The notes below the pieces were generated by a model. It was not told the DNA's origin, did no database searches, and saw only the letters and a list, made by a program, of their open reading frames with translations. 64,000 nt of DNA from Ichthyophthirius multifiliis (taxonomy: Eukaryota; Ciliophora; Oligohymenophorea; Hymenostomatida): assembly GCF_000220395.1 (NCBI RefSeq), contig NW_004086166.1:43761-107760 (forward strand). The letters are read 5' to 3'. This document shows positions 24,613-37,657 of this stretch, piece by piece. Made by a program: the position numbers and the translations under genes. Position 1 is the stretch's first letter. Each line of letters opens with the position of its first letter.

Positions 24613-25355
24613 TCATTTATTATTTCTATTATTTTATAAATTAAAATTATATAAATTCTTGCTATAATCATAATTATAAAGGAAGTTTTATTAATAATTT
24701 TTTTAATCTCTATTAATATAATAATTTTGATTATTTTATTTATTAGCAAAACTATTAATTTCATATATTTTTTAATTTTCATTTATATTATTAAAATTTT
24801 TTCTATAATTTTCAATATTTTGTTCTTCATTTTTTAAATTTTTTGTTTCTTAATTATTACATATATCTATTTTTGCAGCTGAAAATTTATTTTGGAACAT
24901 CCAATTTACAAAAAAATACATTATAAAGCAAGAATTTTTCAGCCCTTCGTCTGTTAAACTAATAAAATTTAATTTCGATTAATTTTAAAGGCTTTATTTA
25001 TAATATGAAGGAAAAATTTCTGTAATAAAGATATTTGATAATTAAAATATATAAATTCCACTATTAACTTCACAAAATTCAGAATTAAAACTTAATTCTT
25101 ATATAATTTTATTAGAATTTGAAAAAAATTAATTTTACTCATAAATTTCTTCTTATTATTAATTATTATTTTTATAAATATCTTTATTCAAATTGTAATC
25201 TTAATTTTTTTCTTATTTTTCTTACTTTTCTATTTTCTATTGTATTTTTATTTTTTGTTTACATTTTACTTACTTATTGATTTTTTAATTTTATTTTTTA
25301 TTTTAAAATTCTTTCGTTTAATTTTTTATTGGACTTTAACAATAATCCCATCCAT
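24613..25355 (-). CDS. Hypothetical Asn/Gln/Lys-rich protein, 5' end uncertain
   Basis: The main frame is open from about 25560 down to TGA at 24613-24615. A probable start at 25355 (MDGIIVKVQQKIKRKNFK) lies in another frame and joins through an intron with a GTAAGT donor, or through a base-call error, near 25265. The better-conserved-looking part reads FNSEFCEVNSGIYIFQLSNI, then LNFISLTDEGLKNSCFIMYF and FVNWMFQNKFSAAKIDI, an ordinary mix of hydrophobic and polar residues. The last 70 residues are Asn/Tyr-rich low complexity. No family is recognised. Confidence 0.5.
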
Positions 25356-25971
25356 ATAAATTTAAGGTTTTTTGAAATAAGATTAAGAAAATAATTATTT
25401 CTTGTAAAATTTAAGGATCAATTAACAAAGAAATTTAAATTATAAAAATACTTATTATATTGTTTATATTTGTTATTTACAAATCGTTTTTTTAATCATC
25501 GATTCCAGTAATATTTTAATCATTTATGTATTATAGAATATTTAGATTATTTTTTAATTTTTATTTTTATTAAAAATATCTGCTTTTTAATAATATATTT
25601 ATTATTTTTAAAATATTATCATGTATTACTTTAAAATCTTACTAAAATTTAAAATATTAATTAGGAAAAAATCTCTAAATATTAAGAATTTCTTAATCTT
25701 GGAAAGACTTAAGAATTTTTTTTTTTTTTAAATAAATAAATTTTAAAATAATTATAATAAAAGAAGAATATAAAAAAAGAAAAGAAAATTATTGATATAA
25801 AATAAAATATTTAATATATATACTATTTTATTTTTTTACTGTTAGATTTATTATTAATAATAAAATAAAAAAAAATTATGTTAATTACTTAATTTTCATT
25901 CAATTTTACATTTTTAATTTTCTAAAAAAAAAAAAAATCTAGTTTAATAATTTTTTATTTTAATGATTTCG
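25356..25971. other. A/T spacer with possible 5' exon of the gene to the left
   Basis: The minus frame stays open to about 25560 (piece reading NITGIDDQKNDL), so an upstream exon is possible. The rest is A/T. Confidence 0.4.
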
Positions 25972-26270
25972 TTCATATTTTTCTTTATCAAGTTATTTGT
26001 TTTTAACTTAACTTTTTTTTTAAAAAAAAATTGTTTATTTAATTCTTATATTTTTCAATAATTTATATCTTTTATTTTAATACTCTTTAGGAAGAAAGCC
26101 ATTATGTTTTTATTTCAAATGCGTATATAATGCAGGGTAACTTAAATAAGATTTCCCACAATTGCATTAATATTATCTTTCGTTAAATATATTGTTTTTT
26201 CTTTATAATTATTATATTTTTTTTATTTATATTGCTTTTTTTTTTTCATATTAAAATTTTCACAGTCCAT
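25972..26270 (-). CDS. Small single C2H2 zinc-finger protein
   Basis: The core reads YQCNCGKSYLSYPALYTHLK then QKHNGFLPKEYQNKRYK: two Cys (CNC, one residue apart) and two His (H-x4-H) around the Phe/Leu core of a C2H2 finger with a short first Cys pair. Such proteins bind nucleic acid or protein; the target is unknown. The ATG at 26270 (MDCENFNMKKKK) is one frame away from the finger. Either one base is missing in the 11-A run after the second Met, or a 32-nt intron ending AAAAG/CAATA joins them. TGA at 25972-25974. Total about 98 residues, basic. Confidence 0.6.
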
Positions 26271-27180
26271 TTTTTTTATATTCAAATTATCAATATATTA
26301 ATTTTAAAAATATAATTTATTTTATATTTTATTTGATAAAAATATATTTTATTTTTAAATGTATAAAGTTAGTATATATTTTTTTTTTATTCTTTTTTTT
26401 TTAAAAATATAAATTTAAATAAATTTTTTTTTTTTTTTATTAATAAAATATAAATAAAAAATAAATAAAAAACAATTTTATAATATTTTTTCTTTTAAAT
26501 ATTACTATAGAATTAAATATCAATTTATTTTGTACTAAAATGTAAAAATATTTTGTATAGTTAACATTTATTATTTAATTTAATTTATTGTTATCAATAT
26601 TTTCTCTAAATTCATATAAATTAAATCAAACTAATAGATTTTTATGAAAATAAATTTTAAGAAATTATTATTTTAAATAAATATTAATAAAATATGTAAT
26701 CATTTTTATTTTATTAAAATATGTATTATTTTAAATTATTTTAATAAATAAATATTATTAATTTTCCATATAATTCAAACGTATATATTATAACAAAATC
26801 TTAAATGATTAATATATTTGAATTGTTAATAAATAAAAATTTAATATTTAAATTTTCATTTTATTTTTCTCAATAAATATAATTTAAAATTATAACAATT
26901 TTTTTGTTTTTTTTTAAATAAAATAAAAAAAATGTAAAAAAGCTATTTTTTAAATAAATTATCTATATACATATATGAGCAAATAAAAAAAATATATTAA
27001 TAATGTTTTTTTTGATTATTAAATATAAGAATAAAAAAATTACAAATTTCTAAAAAAAATAAAAAAAAAATAAAAAAATAAATAAATAAAATAATATAGT
27101 AAATAATAATAAAAATATACGAATATATTAAATATATACAAAAAAAATATAAAAAAGTTCAATTAAAGATATTATAAGAA
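26271..27180. other. Divergent A/T intergenic region
   Basis: Between the finger gene (minus) and the coiled-coil gene (plus). No gene or RNA seen. Confidence 0.6.
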
Positions 27181-28721
27181 ATGAGCTCAATTCCTTCCCC
27201 ACTAAAATAAATTTAAGAAAATATAAATACACAAGAACCAAAACTTATTTAAAATACTTTGAAAAGTAGCAATTCATTAGAAAATAATCCTATATAATCT
27301 AAAAGTTAAACAGATATTAAATCTGAGGAAATTAATTAACCCAATAACATATCAAAAGAAAGAAAATTCAAAATACAATCTAAGCCTGAAATAATTATTA
27401 ATTCATAAATATAGCCATTACCTCCAGAAATATATAAAATAGTTACCAGAATTCAAGATGATTTGGATAAATAAAAAGAAACAAACAAGCATTTATATGA
27501 AGAAATGTTAGAACTATAACAGAATTCCTAATTTTCATTTGATGTCAATACACCTAATAATAGTCTAAAATAATAGTCTTCTAAATATAGCACAAAAATA
27601 CCTAAATAGTAATAAACAACTAATAAAAATAGCACTTTTTTTACACAATTATAGCAAGAGAATTCACAATATATTTAAAAAATGTAATTTTTACAAAAAG
27701 AAAACGAAACTCTAGTAAAAGAAAATAACCTATTGAGGGAAAAAAACTAAGTATATATATAAAGAGTATAATAACTAGAAAATGATAAATCAGACATAGA
27801 ATTAAAAGTTTAATTTTTCCAATAATAGGCTATAAATAATATGAATTTTATAAGTAATTTAAGCAATAATAGTGGACTTCATTTAAAAAAAAAAATCTAA
27901 TATATGGATATTTCAAATGAATTTGCAACACCATTATCTAATTCAAATAAAAAAAAAAATTTCATGTCTTCACCAAATACAGCTGAATAGAAATTCTTCT
28001 TAAATAGTTCGTCTAATAAAAAATCAAATGCTGATAATTCAATAACTTCTTCATATTCTTTAGATAAAAATATTATTAAAAAAGTATATATAAAAATATA
28101 TAATTAATAAAAATAATTAATTATATAAACATATAATTATATAAATATATAAATATATAAATATATAAATATATATATATATATATTTATTTTTTTTTTT
28201 TTCAAAATAAATAAAAGCTTTGTTTAATTATGTGTGTTGAAAGCCATGAAAAACTAATTTCTGTAGCATAAAAATATGAAAAATGCATTTAAACAGTATT
28301 TTTTTATAAAAAAAAAAATATTGTTTTACAATAATTTTATTTTATTTTATATTCTAATAATTTAAAGATTCCAAAATTAGAATAATTTATTTAATAAGTT
28401 TGCAATATTGTTATGCCATTAGGAAATTACAATAAATCTCCTTAGGTTATGTAAACTATACTTTAAATTTTGAATGTATGGAAAGAAGAAAGAATTAATA
28501 AAGATAATTAAAATGACATTATTAAAAATATTTAAAATACAAATAATAATAAAGAAATTAATAATTAGTTTGAAGGTTTTTCAACAAATAATTATTTAAA
28601 TAATAATTAGTATTAAAACTAAAATAAATAGTTTAAAGATTATTAAAATGTAAATATATAAAATTTTAAGAAATTACATATATTATTATTATTATTATTA
28701 TCATATTATTATTATTATTAT

Positions 28722-28756
<35 letters not shown>

Positions 28757-29161
28757 ATTTAATATAATTTATTTAGTTTTACGAATAATGTACTTAAATT
28801 TTTGAATTAAATTCTAATAATAATCCTATTTAAAAATTATTTTAATTTAGAGCTATATATGAAGAAAACTATATTTTTATAAAGGTATTTTTTTTATAAT
28901 TATTTATTTTACTATTAATATAATTTTAGAATATTAAGAAAATATTAGAATTAGATCCACATTTAAAAAATGATAATGCTTTTAAATAGATAATGGAAAA
29001 AATTAATAGTCTTTAATTATATAAAAAGTTTGTTTAAAATTTGTAAAAATTAACTGGTATTTATGATATAAATAAGCTTTTTATTCATTTTGAAATGTAA
29101 AACAATTTTTTTAGATTTTTTATTTTTTAAAAAAAGTATACTTAAGAATTTCAAATAATGA
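27181..29161 (+). CDS. Coiled-coil protein of unknown function, six exons
   Basis: The ATG at 27181 gives MSSIPSPLKQIQENINTQEP. Residues about 75-230 form coiled coil (IQDDLDKQKETNKHLYEEML; FLQKENETLVKENNLLREKN). The C-terminal half is less repetitive, with FIQQVCNIVMPLGNYNKSPQ and VMQTILQILNVWKEER. Five GT-AG introns at 28084-28217, 28296-28367, 28650-28776, 28885-28929 and 29097-29136 give a continuous frame ending FEIILKNFKQ, TGA at 29159-29161. Intron 28650-28776 carries two microsatellites. The pattern of N-terminal coiled coil plus a helical tail is common in basal-body and axonemal proteins of ciliates, but nothing here proves that role. Confidence 0.72.
28681..28756. repeat. Compound TTA and TATATG microsatellite inside an intron
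   Basis: Two runs of TTA separated by TCA, followed by repeated TATATG units, all within the intron 28650-28776. Likely length-variable. Confidence 0.85.
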
Positions 29162-31339
29162 TTTTATATTAAATATAAAAATATAATTTAATCTAAAAAA
29201 AATTTTGCAATAATAATTTATATCTAATAATCTTATTTTCATTAATTTATAAATCAATTTAATATTAAAAAAAAATTAATTTATTTTTTATTTATTTTAA
29301 CATTTAAAATGAAAAATAATAATAATTTTATATTTTTTTTTAAATTGCAAATAATTTATATTTTATCATATTTAATTTAATATTTAATATATCTAATCAT
29401 ATGATCTTTACTAATTAATTTTTATTTTTAGTTTTAGTATATTTTTTATATTTATTGTTATTATATAAAAACAAAATTATAAATTTATTTTTTATATTAT
29501 TTTCATTAATTTAAAAAAAAAAATTAGAAATATAATAAAAATATAAAAAATTATTCCAGTAAATAATACTCAAATTTTTAGATATTACTTTTTAATCAAA
29601 TAAGCAATTTAAAAATATATAATTAATTATAATATGTAAAAATGAATATATAAAAAATTATTCAGATAATAATAAAAACTAAAAATAATTTAATATTTAA
29701 TATAAAAAATTAATTAATATATTTAGGTATTATAATAAAATATTTGAATTTAAAATTATTATATTTAATAAATTAAAGAATTTTTAAATTATTTAAAATA
29801 CTATTTATATAAATAAATAAAGCAAATGCGTTTTTATTTATAACAAATATCTTTATATAATTAAAAAAAATAGCCAAAAGTAAAAATATACTAGTATAAC
29901 TGATTCTGAATTAGATAATAAAAATATGTATTTAGTTTTTTAGTAAAGAAAATATTTAATTAGTTTAATATAATTTTGAATAATTAAATAAATTATAATA
30001 AAATGTTTTAATTATTAAAATATATTATTGAAAAAAATAAGTTATATCATAGTTTTATTGATATAAAAATATTTTTATATAAATATTAATTTATTATAAA
30101 TAATTTATGAATTAATTTATATAATTATAATAAACATTAATATAATAAGCATTTTTTTTTATTATAATAGTTATCATATTTAATTATATTTATATCTTCA
30201 ATAATTAGTTTTTATAATATTTAATTACATTAAATATTAAAATTTTCAATTCAAAACAAATATTAAATATAATAAGTTATCTATCGACTAAAAATGTTAA
30301 TAATTAGAATTATATAATAAGAAAAATATGTTTACCAAAAATTTTGAAATTTATTAAATCGGTTATTCGAAAGGTTTTATAAAAAAAAAAAACATTAAAA
30401 TAAAATCTTTAATAATAAATAAAACCTAATAAAAGACAATTAATTATTTTTATTATAATATTCGTATAAATAGCTATTAAAATTAAATAATAAAAATTAT
30501 AATAAATAATAGACATATGCTACTTATAATATTTGAATTAATTTTAAAGAATTAAAAGAGAATATTTGACATGTATTGATTAGATACTTGAAGGGAAAAA
30601 TTTTAAATTTGTAGTGAGTTGATTTTTTTACTGGCAAATTTAAAATTTTTTTTTTTTTGATAAATTTATAAAGGAAGAGTAGTTTATAATTAAAAAAGTT
30701 TATTAAAAAATACAAAAATATAAAAATTTGACAATTGAGTAATTTATTATTGGTATATAATTTATATAAATAAAATGTGAATAATTAAAATGATTTACAA
30801 GTATATTTTTATGAAAAATTTAATTTTGTTGATTAATAATTTATATATGTTTAAAATATTTTTAATTAAAAATATTTAATAAATTCATCTTTAATATTAA
30901 ATTGAAAAAAATAATAGCGCCAAATCGAATCAAGAAATTATTTTGTAAATGCTTAATTAAGAGTTATACTTAAATTTGTTAAAGTTATTTGTTTATAAAT
31001 AATGCTCTTATTAAAATAAAATGCAAAAATACATATAACAAAATTAAAATAGAGTAAATAGTATAAACATAAATCAATTATGTTTTTTAAAAAATTTGTA
31101 TTAAAATAAACAAATTTAAGGAAAAAAAAAGAGATATATTTGATTAATATATTAAAATATATATTTAAATAAATATTATTATACATAAATAATATTTTAA
31201 ATATAAATGAATTTTTAGTATTGTATATAAATAAATATTATATTTAATATAATAAAAGTAAAACATTATTATTTATTATTAACACATAAAAAAAATATAA
31301 TTATTAGTAAATTTTATATAAATATATTAAATATAAAAA
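29162..31339. other. Convergent A/T spacer, 2.2 kb, containing a hairpin
   Basis: No coding frame with a gene-like codon mix on either strand. The only structured piece is the inverted repeat at 30596-30650. Slightly G/C-richer islands near 29870 and 30910 do not translate sensibly. Confidence 0.55.
30596..30650. repeat. Perfect 16-bp inverted repeat followed by a T run
   Basis: The left arm AAAAATTTTAAATTTG (30596-30611) and right arm CAAATTTAAAATTTTT (30635-30650) are exact reverse complements around a 23-base loop containing GTAGTGAGTTGA and ACTGG. The T run continues to about 30658. This could be a foldback in a small RNA ending at a pol III-type T stretch, a residue of an inserted element, or chance. 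The loop and the flank (TTGACATGTATTGATTAGAT) have more G than the surroundings. Confidence 0.5.
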
Positions 31340-32495
31340 TCATTCAAATTATAAATAATTTATTATATCTTATGAATATGTAGTTAAATTATTTATTTTC
31401 TCAAAATTTTACCAAGGACAAAAGAGACTATCATTAAAAGACGTAATTTAAGATATTTAATCATTATTAGTATTTAATTTTTTATTGTTATTTATAAATT
31501 CTTTATTTTGATTAAACAAATCTAATTTAATATATGATTTCCCAGAATAATTTTCTTATTTTTAATTAGTTATTTGTTTGTTTTAATTATTAATATTTTA
31601 TTTATTTATTTCAACTTAAAAATTATCACAAATTTTTTTAATTTTTAAAATTTTCATTTTAAAAAATTATTTAATTTAAAATAAAATCACTATTTTTTTT
31701 TTTTAGTATTAATTTTTACTAATTATCTTATTTTTTTATTAATTCATTTATATTACTTAAAATTTAATGTTATTTTTGGATTTTATCTTCTATTTATTCA
31801 TTATTAGCTAAATTAATGTTTGTTTATTGTACTTTTTTTTAATTAAGTATTTAACGCAATAAATTTTGTTATTTTTCAATTAAAAAAATAGGTTCTTTTA
31901 TTAAATTTTAAATTTCTTCTTTTTTTTATTAAAATTAATTTTTTTCTTCAGATACATCTAAAGAAGATTTTTTTAGTAAATATTTGTTTAGTTTTTTCTT
32001 TTTTCTAATTTTTCTAACCTATTTGTTTTATAATTGTTTGCTGTTTCTTATATTTATATTTAACTTTATTCTTTTTCTCGATTTTTTTCTGTTTAAGTAA
32101 TACTTATTTTTCTTGAAATTTAGCGAGAAACAAAATTTCGGTTACTAATTTATTGTGTTTTTACAAAACAGATCTAAGGCTCTTCTTCTTTATTTTATTT
32201 ATCAATAATTGATTTGGATGCTTGAGAGTTTATAAAGTTTATTTTTCGTGTTTTATCTTAAAAATTAATATTTTATTAGAAAGTGTTTATTTCTGGATTT
32301 TATTTTTATTTTAATTTATCGAAAAATGTAAATCTTAGTGTATTTTTTGTTTTTTTACATTTAATAATTAATTTTTTGTTTTTATATTTTAGATAAAATC
32401 ATATTTAAATCTTAGTTTCTAGGTATTTCTTTATATTTTATTATTTTATTTAGTTTTTGTTCGGTTTAAGTATTATTTATTTTATTAAAAATCAT
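31340..32495 (-). CDS. Lys/Gln/Asn-rich protein with coiled-coil stretches, frame-broken
   Basis: ATG at 32495 (MIFNKINNTQTEQKLNKII), TGA at 31340-31342. The middle reads FTFFDKLKQKQNPEI, KEEEPQICFVKTQQISNR and NFVSRQISRKISITQTEKNR. Downstream comes LDVSEEKNQFQQKKEEIQNL, a coiled coil (IEKQQNLLRQILNQKKVQQ; LSNINELIKKQDNQQKLI), and the C-terminus FNDSLFCPWQNFEKINNLTT. Three frame changes are needed: near 32355 (possibly a 25-nt intron), near 31960 (one A short in an A run) and near 31640 (A run). A short motif CPWQNF is the only Cys-containing spot near the end. No known domain. Confidence 0.62.
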
Positions 32496-32963
32496 AGTTT
32501 TATAATAATTATCTTTCCTTCCAATATTATTTTTGCTAGTGAGTTTTTATTTTATTTTTTAAATTATTTTTGATTTATTATATTAATTTATTTTTATATT
32601 ATAGAAAAAATATATTACTGATTATTAAAAGAAATATAGTTAAAAGATAAACAAAATGAATTAAAAAATTAAAACAATTTTATCTTTTATTTATGTTATT
32701 GATTTTAAAAATATAATTATTGAATATTTTTTTTATATCTATTTTAATATTTAGGTTTAATGTATATATTAAAATTTTTTTATACATTTATTAAAAAAAG
32801 AAATAGTTTTTTATTTTTAGTTATAAATTAAAAATTATATTTTAATATATATATTAAAAAAAAAAGAATAATTAGAGTTTTTTTATTTATTTTCAATAAT
32901 ACTTATTAATTATATTTATTATTATTTTATTTATTTATTTATTTATTTTGAAAAAAAATTATT
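32496..32963. other. A/T spacer between two tandem minus genes
   Basis: Should hold the promoter of the gene to the left and the terminator of the NEK gene. No motif seen. Confidence 0.6.
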
Positions 32964-34247
32964 TCAATTGACATTTTTAGCTAAGTTTTCTTCCATAATA
33001 ATTAATGTTATTATTAATCTTAAATATTTATCTATTTCGTCTTCCGTAAAAAAATCTAAAACATCTCTATATTTATTTTATCCATATTTTTTTTCTAATT
33101 CATCTAATTCATTATATTTATTTAACTATTTTAATATTTTTTATTTTTATTTTTTTTTAAACAAAAAATATAAACAAAATACTTCAAGTTTCATTTTGTT
33201 ATATGCTTTTTTAAATTTTTCTTCTCCCAAAGATTATTCAATTTTAAGAATAAGTTCCTTTTTATTTTTTATTATTTTTTTATTTTAAAAAAAAATACTT
33301 CTAAAGCACTATAACCAGAAACTAAAACATTTATAGATTATTCTTCATCTTGGTCAATCTATTTATTATAAATATTTTATTAATTTATATTATTATCATT
33401 TTAATTATTTTCTAATTCATTTGTATCATCGTCTCTTTCTTGTAAATCTTCTTAAGACTCACATGCCGTGGTGGCTTATTTATCATTTAAGTTATTCTAT
33501 AAATTAGTTTTATTTTTTTAAATTATCTCTATATCCGAAAAACGAAAGACGTTATTATTATTTGTAAATTTTTAATTTAATTATAAATTATCTGCAGCAT
33601 CCTATGCACCTGAAACCTAAATTAATATTTATATTTTAATATTTATATATCTTTATTTTATTTTTATTACTAAATGTTACAAATCTTTAATGAAATCGTC
33701 ATAATTATTTACTTTACAATCTAATATAAAAGAAGATGTATTGTCATATTCATTTTTTTAATTAATTATATCTTTATTATTATTATCTAATAATTCTTCT
33801 CCTGGAAATTCTAATTTAGATTCATCTTATTCTATATGTTCACTAATAGTTAATAATTTTTTTTTATTTATTTATTATTAATCATTATCAGAAATGTTTT
33901 CCTAAAGTAAGATTTTACTATTATTTTCTATATTTTTGTCAGGATTTAAATTGTTTGTATTTTATTAGCCCTTGTATTCTTAATTCTAATCATCTATTTT
34001 TTATACTGAAGACTTTTTTTTTCCTTCATATATTTCTACTACCCATTCATTATTATTATTATTTTTTTAATTATTTGGAAGCAACCATTTCTTTTTTTCT
34101 TTCTTTTAATTATCTTGACTTTATGCTTATTAATTATTTTAATTTTGATTTTCTTAGTTTTTTTCTTATTAATCGGATTAAATATTTTCATCTTTTATAT
34201 CATTTACTGAATGAAATTATTTAATTTACCATTTCTTAAATTTATAA

Positions 34248-34306
<59 letters not shown>

Positions 34307-34990
34307 ATACTTTTCTTTCTCTATCACTTATAATTTTTTATCTTTGTTCTATAATCTATTTTTATTTTTCATCCCATTATTGTTATTTTTCAAGTTCTTT
34401 TTATTTTTATTTTTCTTCTTTTTCTTTTTTTTCTTATTATACTTTTATTCTTGACATTTTGATTTCTTCTAATTTTTATATTTTAGCTTTTTGTTATTCT
34501 TCTTTTCTTTATTATAGTATTATTTTTTCATTTTAATTATCTTTTGAAGTTTTTCTATTATCTCCAATTTTTTTTCTTATTTTTAAATAAAATTTGGCTA
34601 TTATTATTTTTAAATAGCTTTTCCTCTAAAATTTGGATTTCCGAATACTCCTGCACCTCCAATTTAAACATCATCTTTTTTATTTGAAAAAGGTGGTTTT
34701 GTATTTTATTATGATGTTTAGTTTACTTATTATTATTATTAAAATTAAGGTTTTTATCTTTATTTTAATCTAAATACAAAAGATTTTTTAATTCTTTTTC
34801 TCTTTGTTAAATTTATTTATCTATTTCTTATATATATTTATCTTTTTTAAGTTTTTCTTTAATTTCTTTTTCTTTTTATAGAATATCAAGTGCTTATTTT
34901 TCATTTTGTGGTTTTTTTATATTATTTTGCTATTATATTTAATTTTTTTATTATTTATATATATTAATATGATTTGTAACAGGATTTATA

Positions 34991-35050
<60 letters not shown>

Positions 35051-36243
35051 GATATAGATGGTTAATTATTATGTTTTTATTGATTATTTTAATTTTTATT
35101 TTATTAATTTTATAATTTTAATTATTCCAATATATGAGGTGGACATGGTTATTCATTATTTATAACTCGAAATTCTCCTGGTATAAATTTAGAATCTACT
35201 TACTTTACATATAAATTAATTTATATATATTTTTTTTAATATATACTTTATTATGTAAAATCGTATGAGAAAATTCTATTTATCTGACAGCTTCTGTTAA
35301 AAATTTTTTAACTCTTTCATTTATTGTTTGTATTTTTAAAATTTCTGTAATTGTTGGTCTTCTTTATGGATCAACTTATAAAAGTTAAGAAATTAAATTT
35401 TTTGTTTCTTTTGAAAATGATAAAGGTATAGGTGGATATTACCCTTTAACTATTTTTAAAGCTAAAAAATGTAATGATTCTGCATTAAAAGGTGGCCTTA
35501 AAGCACATAATTCATATAAAATAACCCCTAAAGACCATATATCAGTTTTAAATGAATAAGGTTTACTTTCAATTATTTCTGGTGATAAATAATAAGGAGT
35601 TCCAACCATTGTTTTTGCTTTATCTATTGTTTTAGTTAAAACTCTTGCTATACCAAAATCTCCTAATTTAATTAAATTATTTTTTGTTAAGAAAATATTT
35701 TATCCTTTTAAATCTCTATGTATAATTTTTCTATTTTGTTTATATATATAAATAAATATTCTTTTAAAAAAATAAAAGTTTTTTACCTATCATGTACATG
35801 CTTTAATGCTAAACATATTTATGTAAACCAGTCTATAATTTAATTTTCATTTAAATATTTTCCTTTTGATTCTTTTATTATTTTACCTATATCTCCTCCT
35901 ATATATATTATTTATATATATTTTTTTATTTAATTTGTTTTAAAAAAGAACCATCCGCATATTCCATAATTATACATAATTTGCCTTTTTTAGTTGTATA
36001 TACTTCTTTAAATTTGACTATATTAGGATGATTTAATGCTTATAATATTTTTGCCTCTTTTTATGTCTCTTTTTTTTCTTCTTGACTCATATTTTTTGTA
36101 TCCATTTGCTTTTGGACTAATAATTCATGGGTTTGTAAATCTTCTACTAAGTATGCTTTTCCAAATGCTCCTTCGCCTAAAAGCTTTATTCTTTTATAAA
36201 GCTCGTATTCAGCGGCTTGATGTGATGGATTATTTTCATTCAT
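32964..36243 (-). CDS. NIMA-related (NEK) Ser/Thr protein kinase with long coiled-coil tail and NEK C-terminal block
   Basis: Protein kinase; NEKs in ciliates regulate cilia length and the cell cycle (family knowledge). The ATG at 36243 starts [18 protein letters not shown]. The kinase has the glycine loop [11 protein letters not shown], beta-3 Lys in [52 protein letters not shown] and [20 protein letters not shown], then RPTITEIL. Introns fall after YADG, after HVHDR and after FSHTILHNK. Next come a linker with polyGln (TAA repeat, about 34993-35049), a Lys/Glu/Gln coiled coil and [19 protein letters not shown]-rich intron lies near 34250-34310. The tail ends with [28 protein letters not shown] and [17 protein letters not shown], the C-terminal block seen in NEK1/plant-type NEKs. 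TGA at 32964-32966. Three A-run frame breaks (near 34570, 34765, 34990) need one base each. The product is about 960 residues. Confidence 0.88.
34261..34299. repeat. (TA)n microsatellite in a NEK intron
   Basis: About 19 TA units within a short A/T intron of the kinase gene. The intron's acceptor phase does not match its donor cleanly, so the run or its flank may be mis-assembled. Confidence 0.9.
34993..35049 (-). repeat. Coding TAA repeat = polyglutamine in the NEK kinase
   Basis: About 18 TTA units on the plus strand read as TAA (Gln) codons on the coding strand, directly after PSISQQ. Under the universal code it would look like a leucine-rich frame on the other strand. Confidence 0.85.
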
Positions 36244-36457
36244 ATCGTTTGTTTTTATATTAATTTTTTTTTTTTTGATTATTTGTATTATTTTTTTATT
36301 GTTAATTTATTTTTATTTTGCAAATGAACTTTTTTATTTTAAATTTTTTTTTTAGATATATATAATTTTTTTTTAAAATATATATATATATTAAAAAAAA
36401 AAGGTAAAAAAATAAATAAAATTAAATTTCATAAAATAATTTTTTTATCATAATATT

Positions 36458-37657
36458 TCATAGTACAGAAATAATTAATATATGGAAATATTATGTATCA
36501 ATTTTTTTTTAATTTTAATTAGCTTCATTATTACTTCTAAAAATAAAAATATTTGGATTAAAAACATTACTTTTTTTTACACAATAGACACTAAAAAACT
36601 AATAATTATCACTTTAAATATACTCTAAGTTTTATAAAACTTTTTTATTATTTTCAAAGTCATTTATTTTATGTAGATTAAAATGTATATTCATTTCATC
36701 ATTTTTATATATAGTGCAAATAAAAATGTAGAATTCCTTTTAATTTTTACATATTAGAATACATTCCTATTATTTTATATTAATCTATTTTTTTAAGAAA
36801 AGTATTTCTTTATTATTAATTCCTTATGAAATATTTTTTTCAGTAAAGAAATTATATGTAAGTATATTATGAAAGCTTAGTTAAATATCTTTAAAAAAAA
36901 AATGATAAATTTAACAACAATAAGGATTTTTAAAACAATACATAATTTTTATATTACCGAAAAATTAAAATTAATAATGACTTTATATATTCTATTAATA
37001 ATCCCAAATAATAATTTCGTTCTAATAAATATTATAAATAATAACCTCACTTGTATTTTAAACAGAAACAATTTAAATTTCATTTATTAATTCATCTATA
37101 TCTTATCTTAATATATATTATTAAGTATGCTTATCTAAATTAAATATATGTAAATATAGCAAAATATAATAAGATTCTTCACATTAATTTTTCATATAAA
37201 AAATATTTTTTATAATTATTATATCTTTTTAACTTTATTCTAATATATATAATTCGTATTTTAAACAACTTTAAATTATCTCTTTTAAATTCAATATATC
37301 CCCATTATTATTTTAAGTGTATAAATAAGTGTTATATTAATTATTGCTTTTGGTTTGTTTCGAAAAAAGATTTACTAAAATTAAACATATAGCCCCATCT
37401 TTTTAGGAAATGCATTAAAATGCGATTTTGTCGTTTTAGAGAGAAATTACATTAGATATAAAATCGTAATTTATTAAATTTATTGTGTTTTTTTCGAGTA
37501 TATTTTAATCTTGGATGTTATGTACTTCGTATTGTATTTAGCTTTTTGATTTATTGATTAGACATATTTAATCTTTACTTTCTAATGATAGTATAAAGTC
37601 TATTTATTCGAGTTCAGATGTTGTTATATATATTTCTTTTTATTCTATTTATACCAT
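36458..37657 (-). CDS. Orphan protein, 399 residues, single exon
   Basis: A continuous 400-codon frame from ATG 37657 to TGA 36458-36460, with no broken A runs. It starts MVQIEQKEIYITTSELEQID. Codon use (many GAA, GAT, TGT) separates it from spacer DNA. The sequence is of globular character with regularly spaced Cys (QICLI, FQCISQKDGAICLILVN, MYCFKNPYCCQIYHFF, ECILICKNQKEF) and repeated beta-like runs (IIIWDYQQN; FYIFICTIYKND). The alternating hydrophobic strands with W-D suggest a beta-propeller or related fold, but this is a guess. No signal peptide or membrane helix. It lies 214 bases upstream of the NEK start on the same strand. Confidence 0.7.

Noticed and set aside
34906-35115. Leucine-rich plus-strand frame
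   Set aside because: It is the shadow of the NEK polyGln (TAA) repeat and flanking coding sequence on the minus strand.
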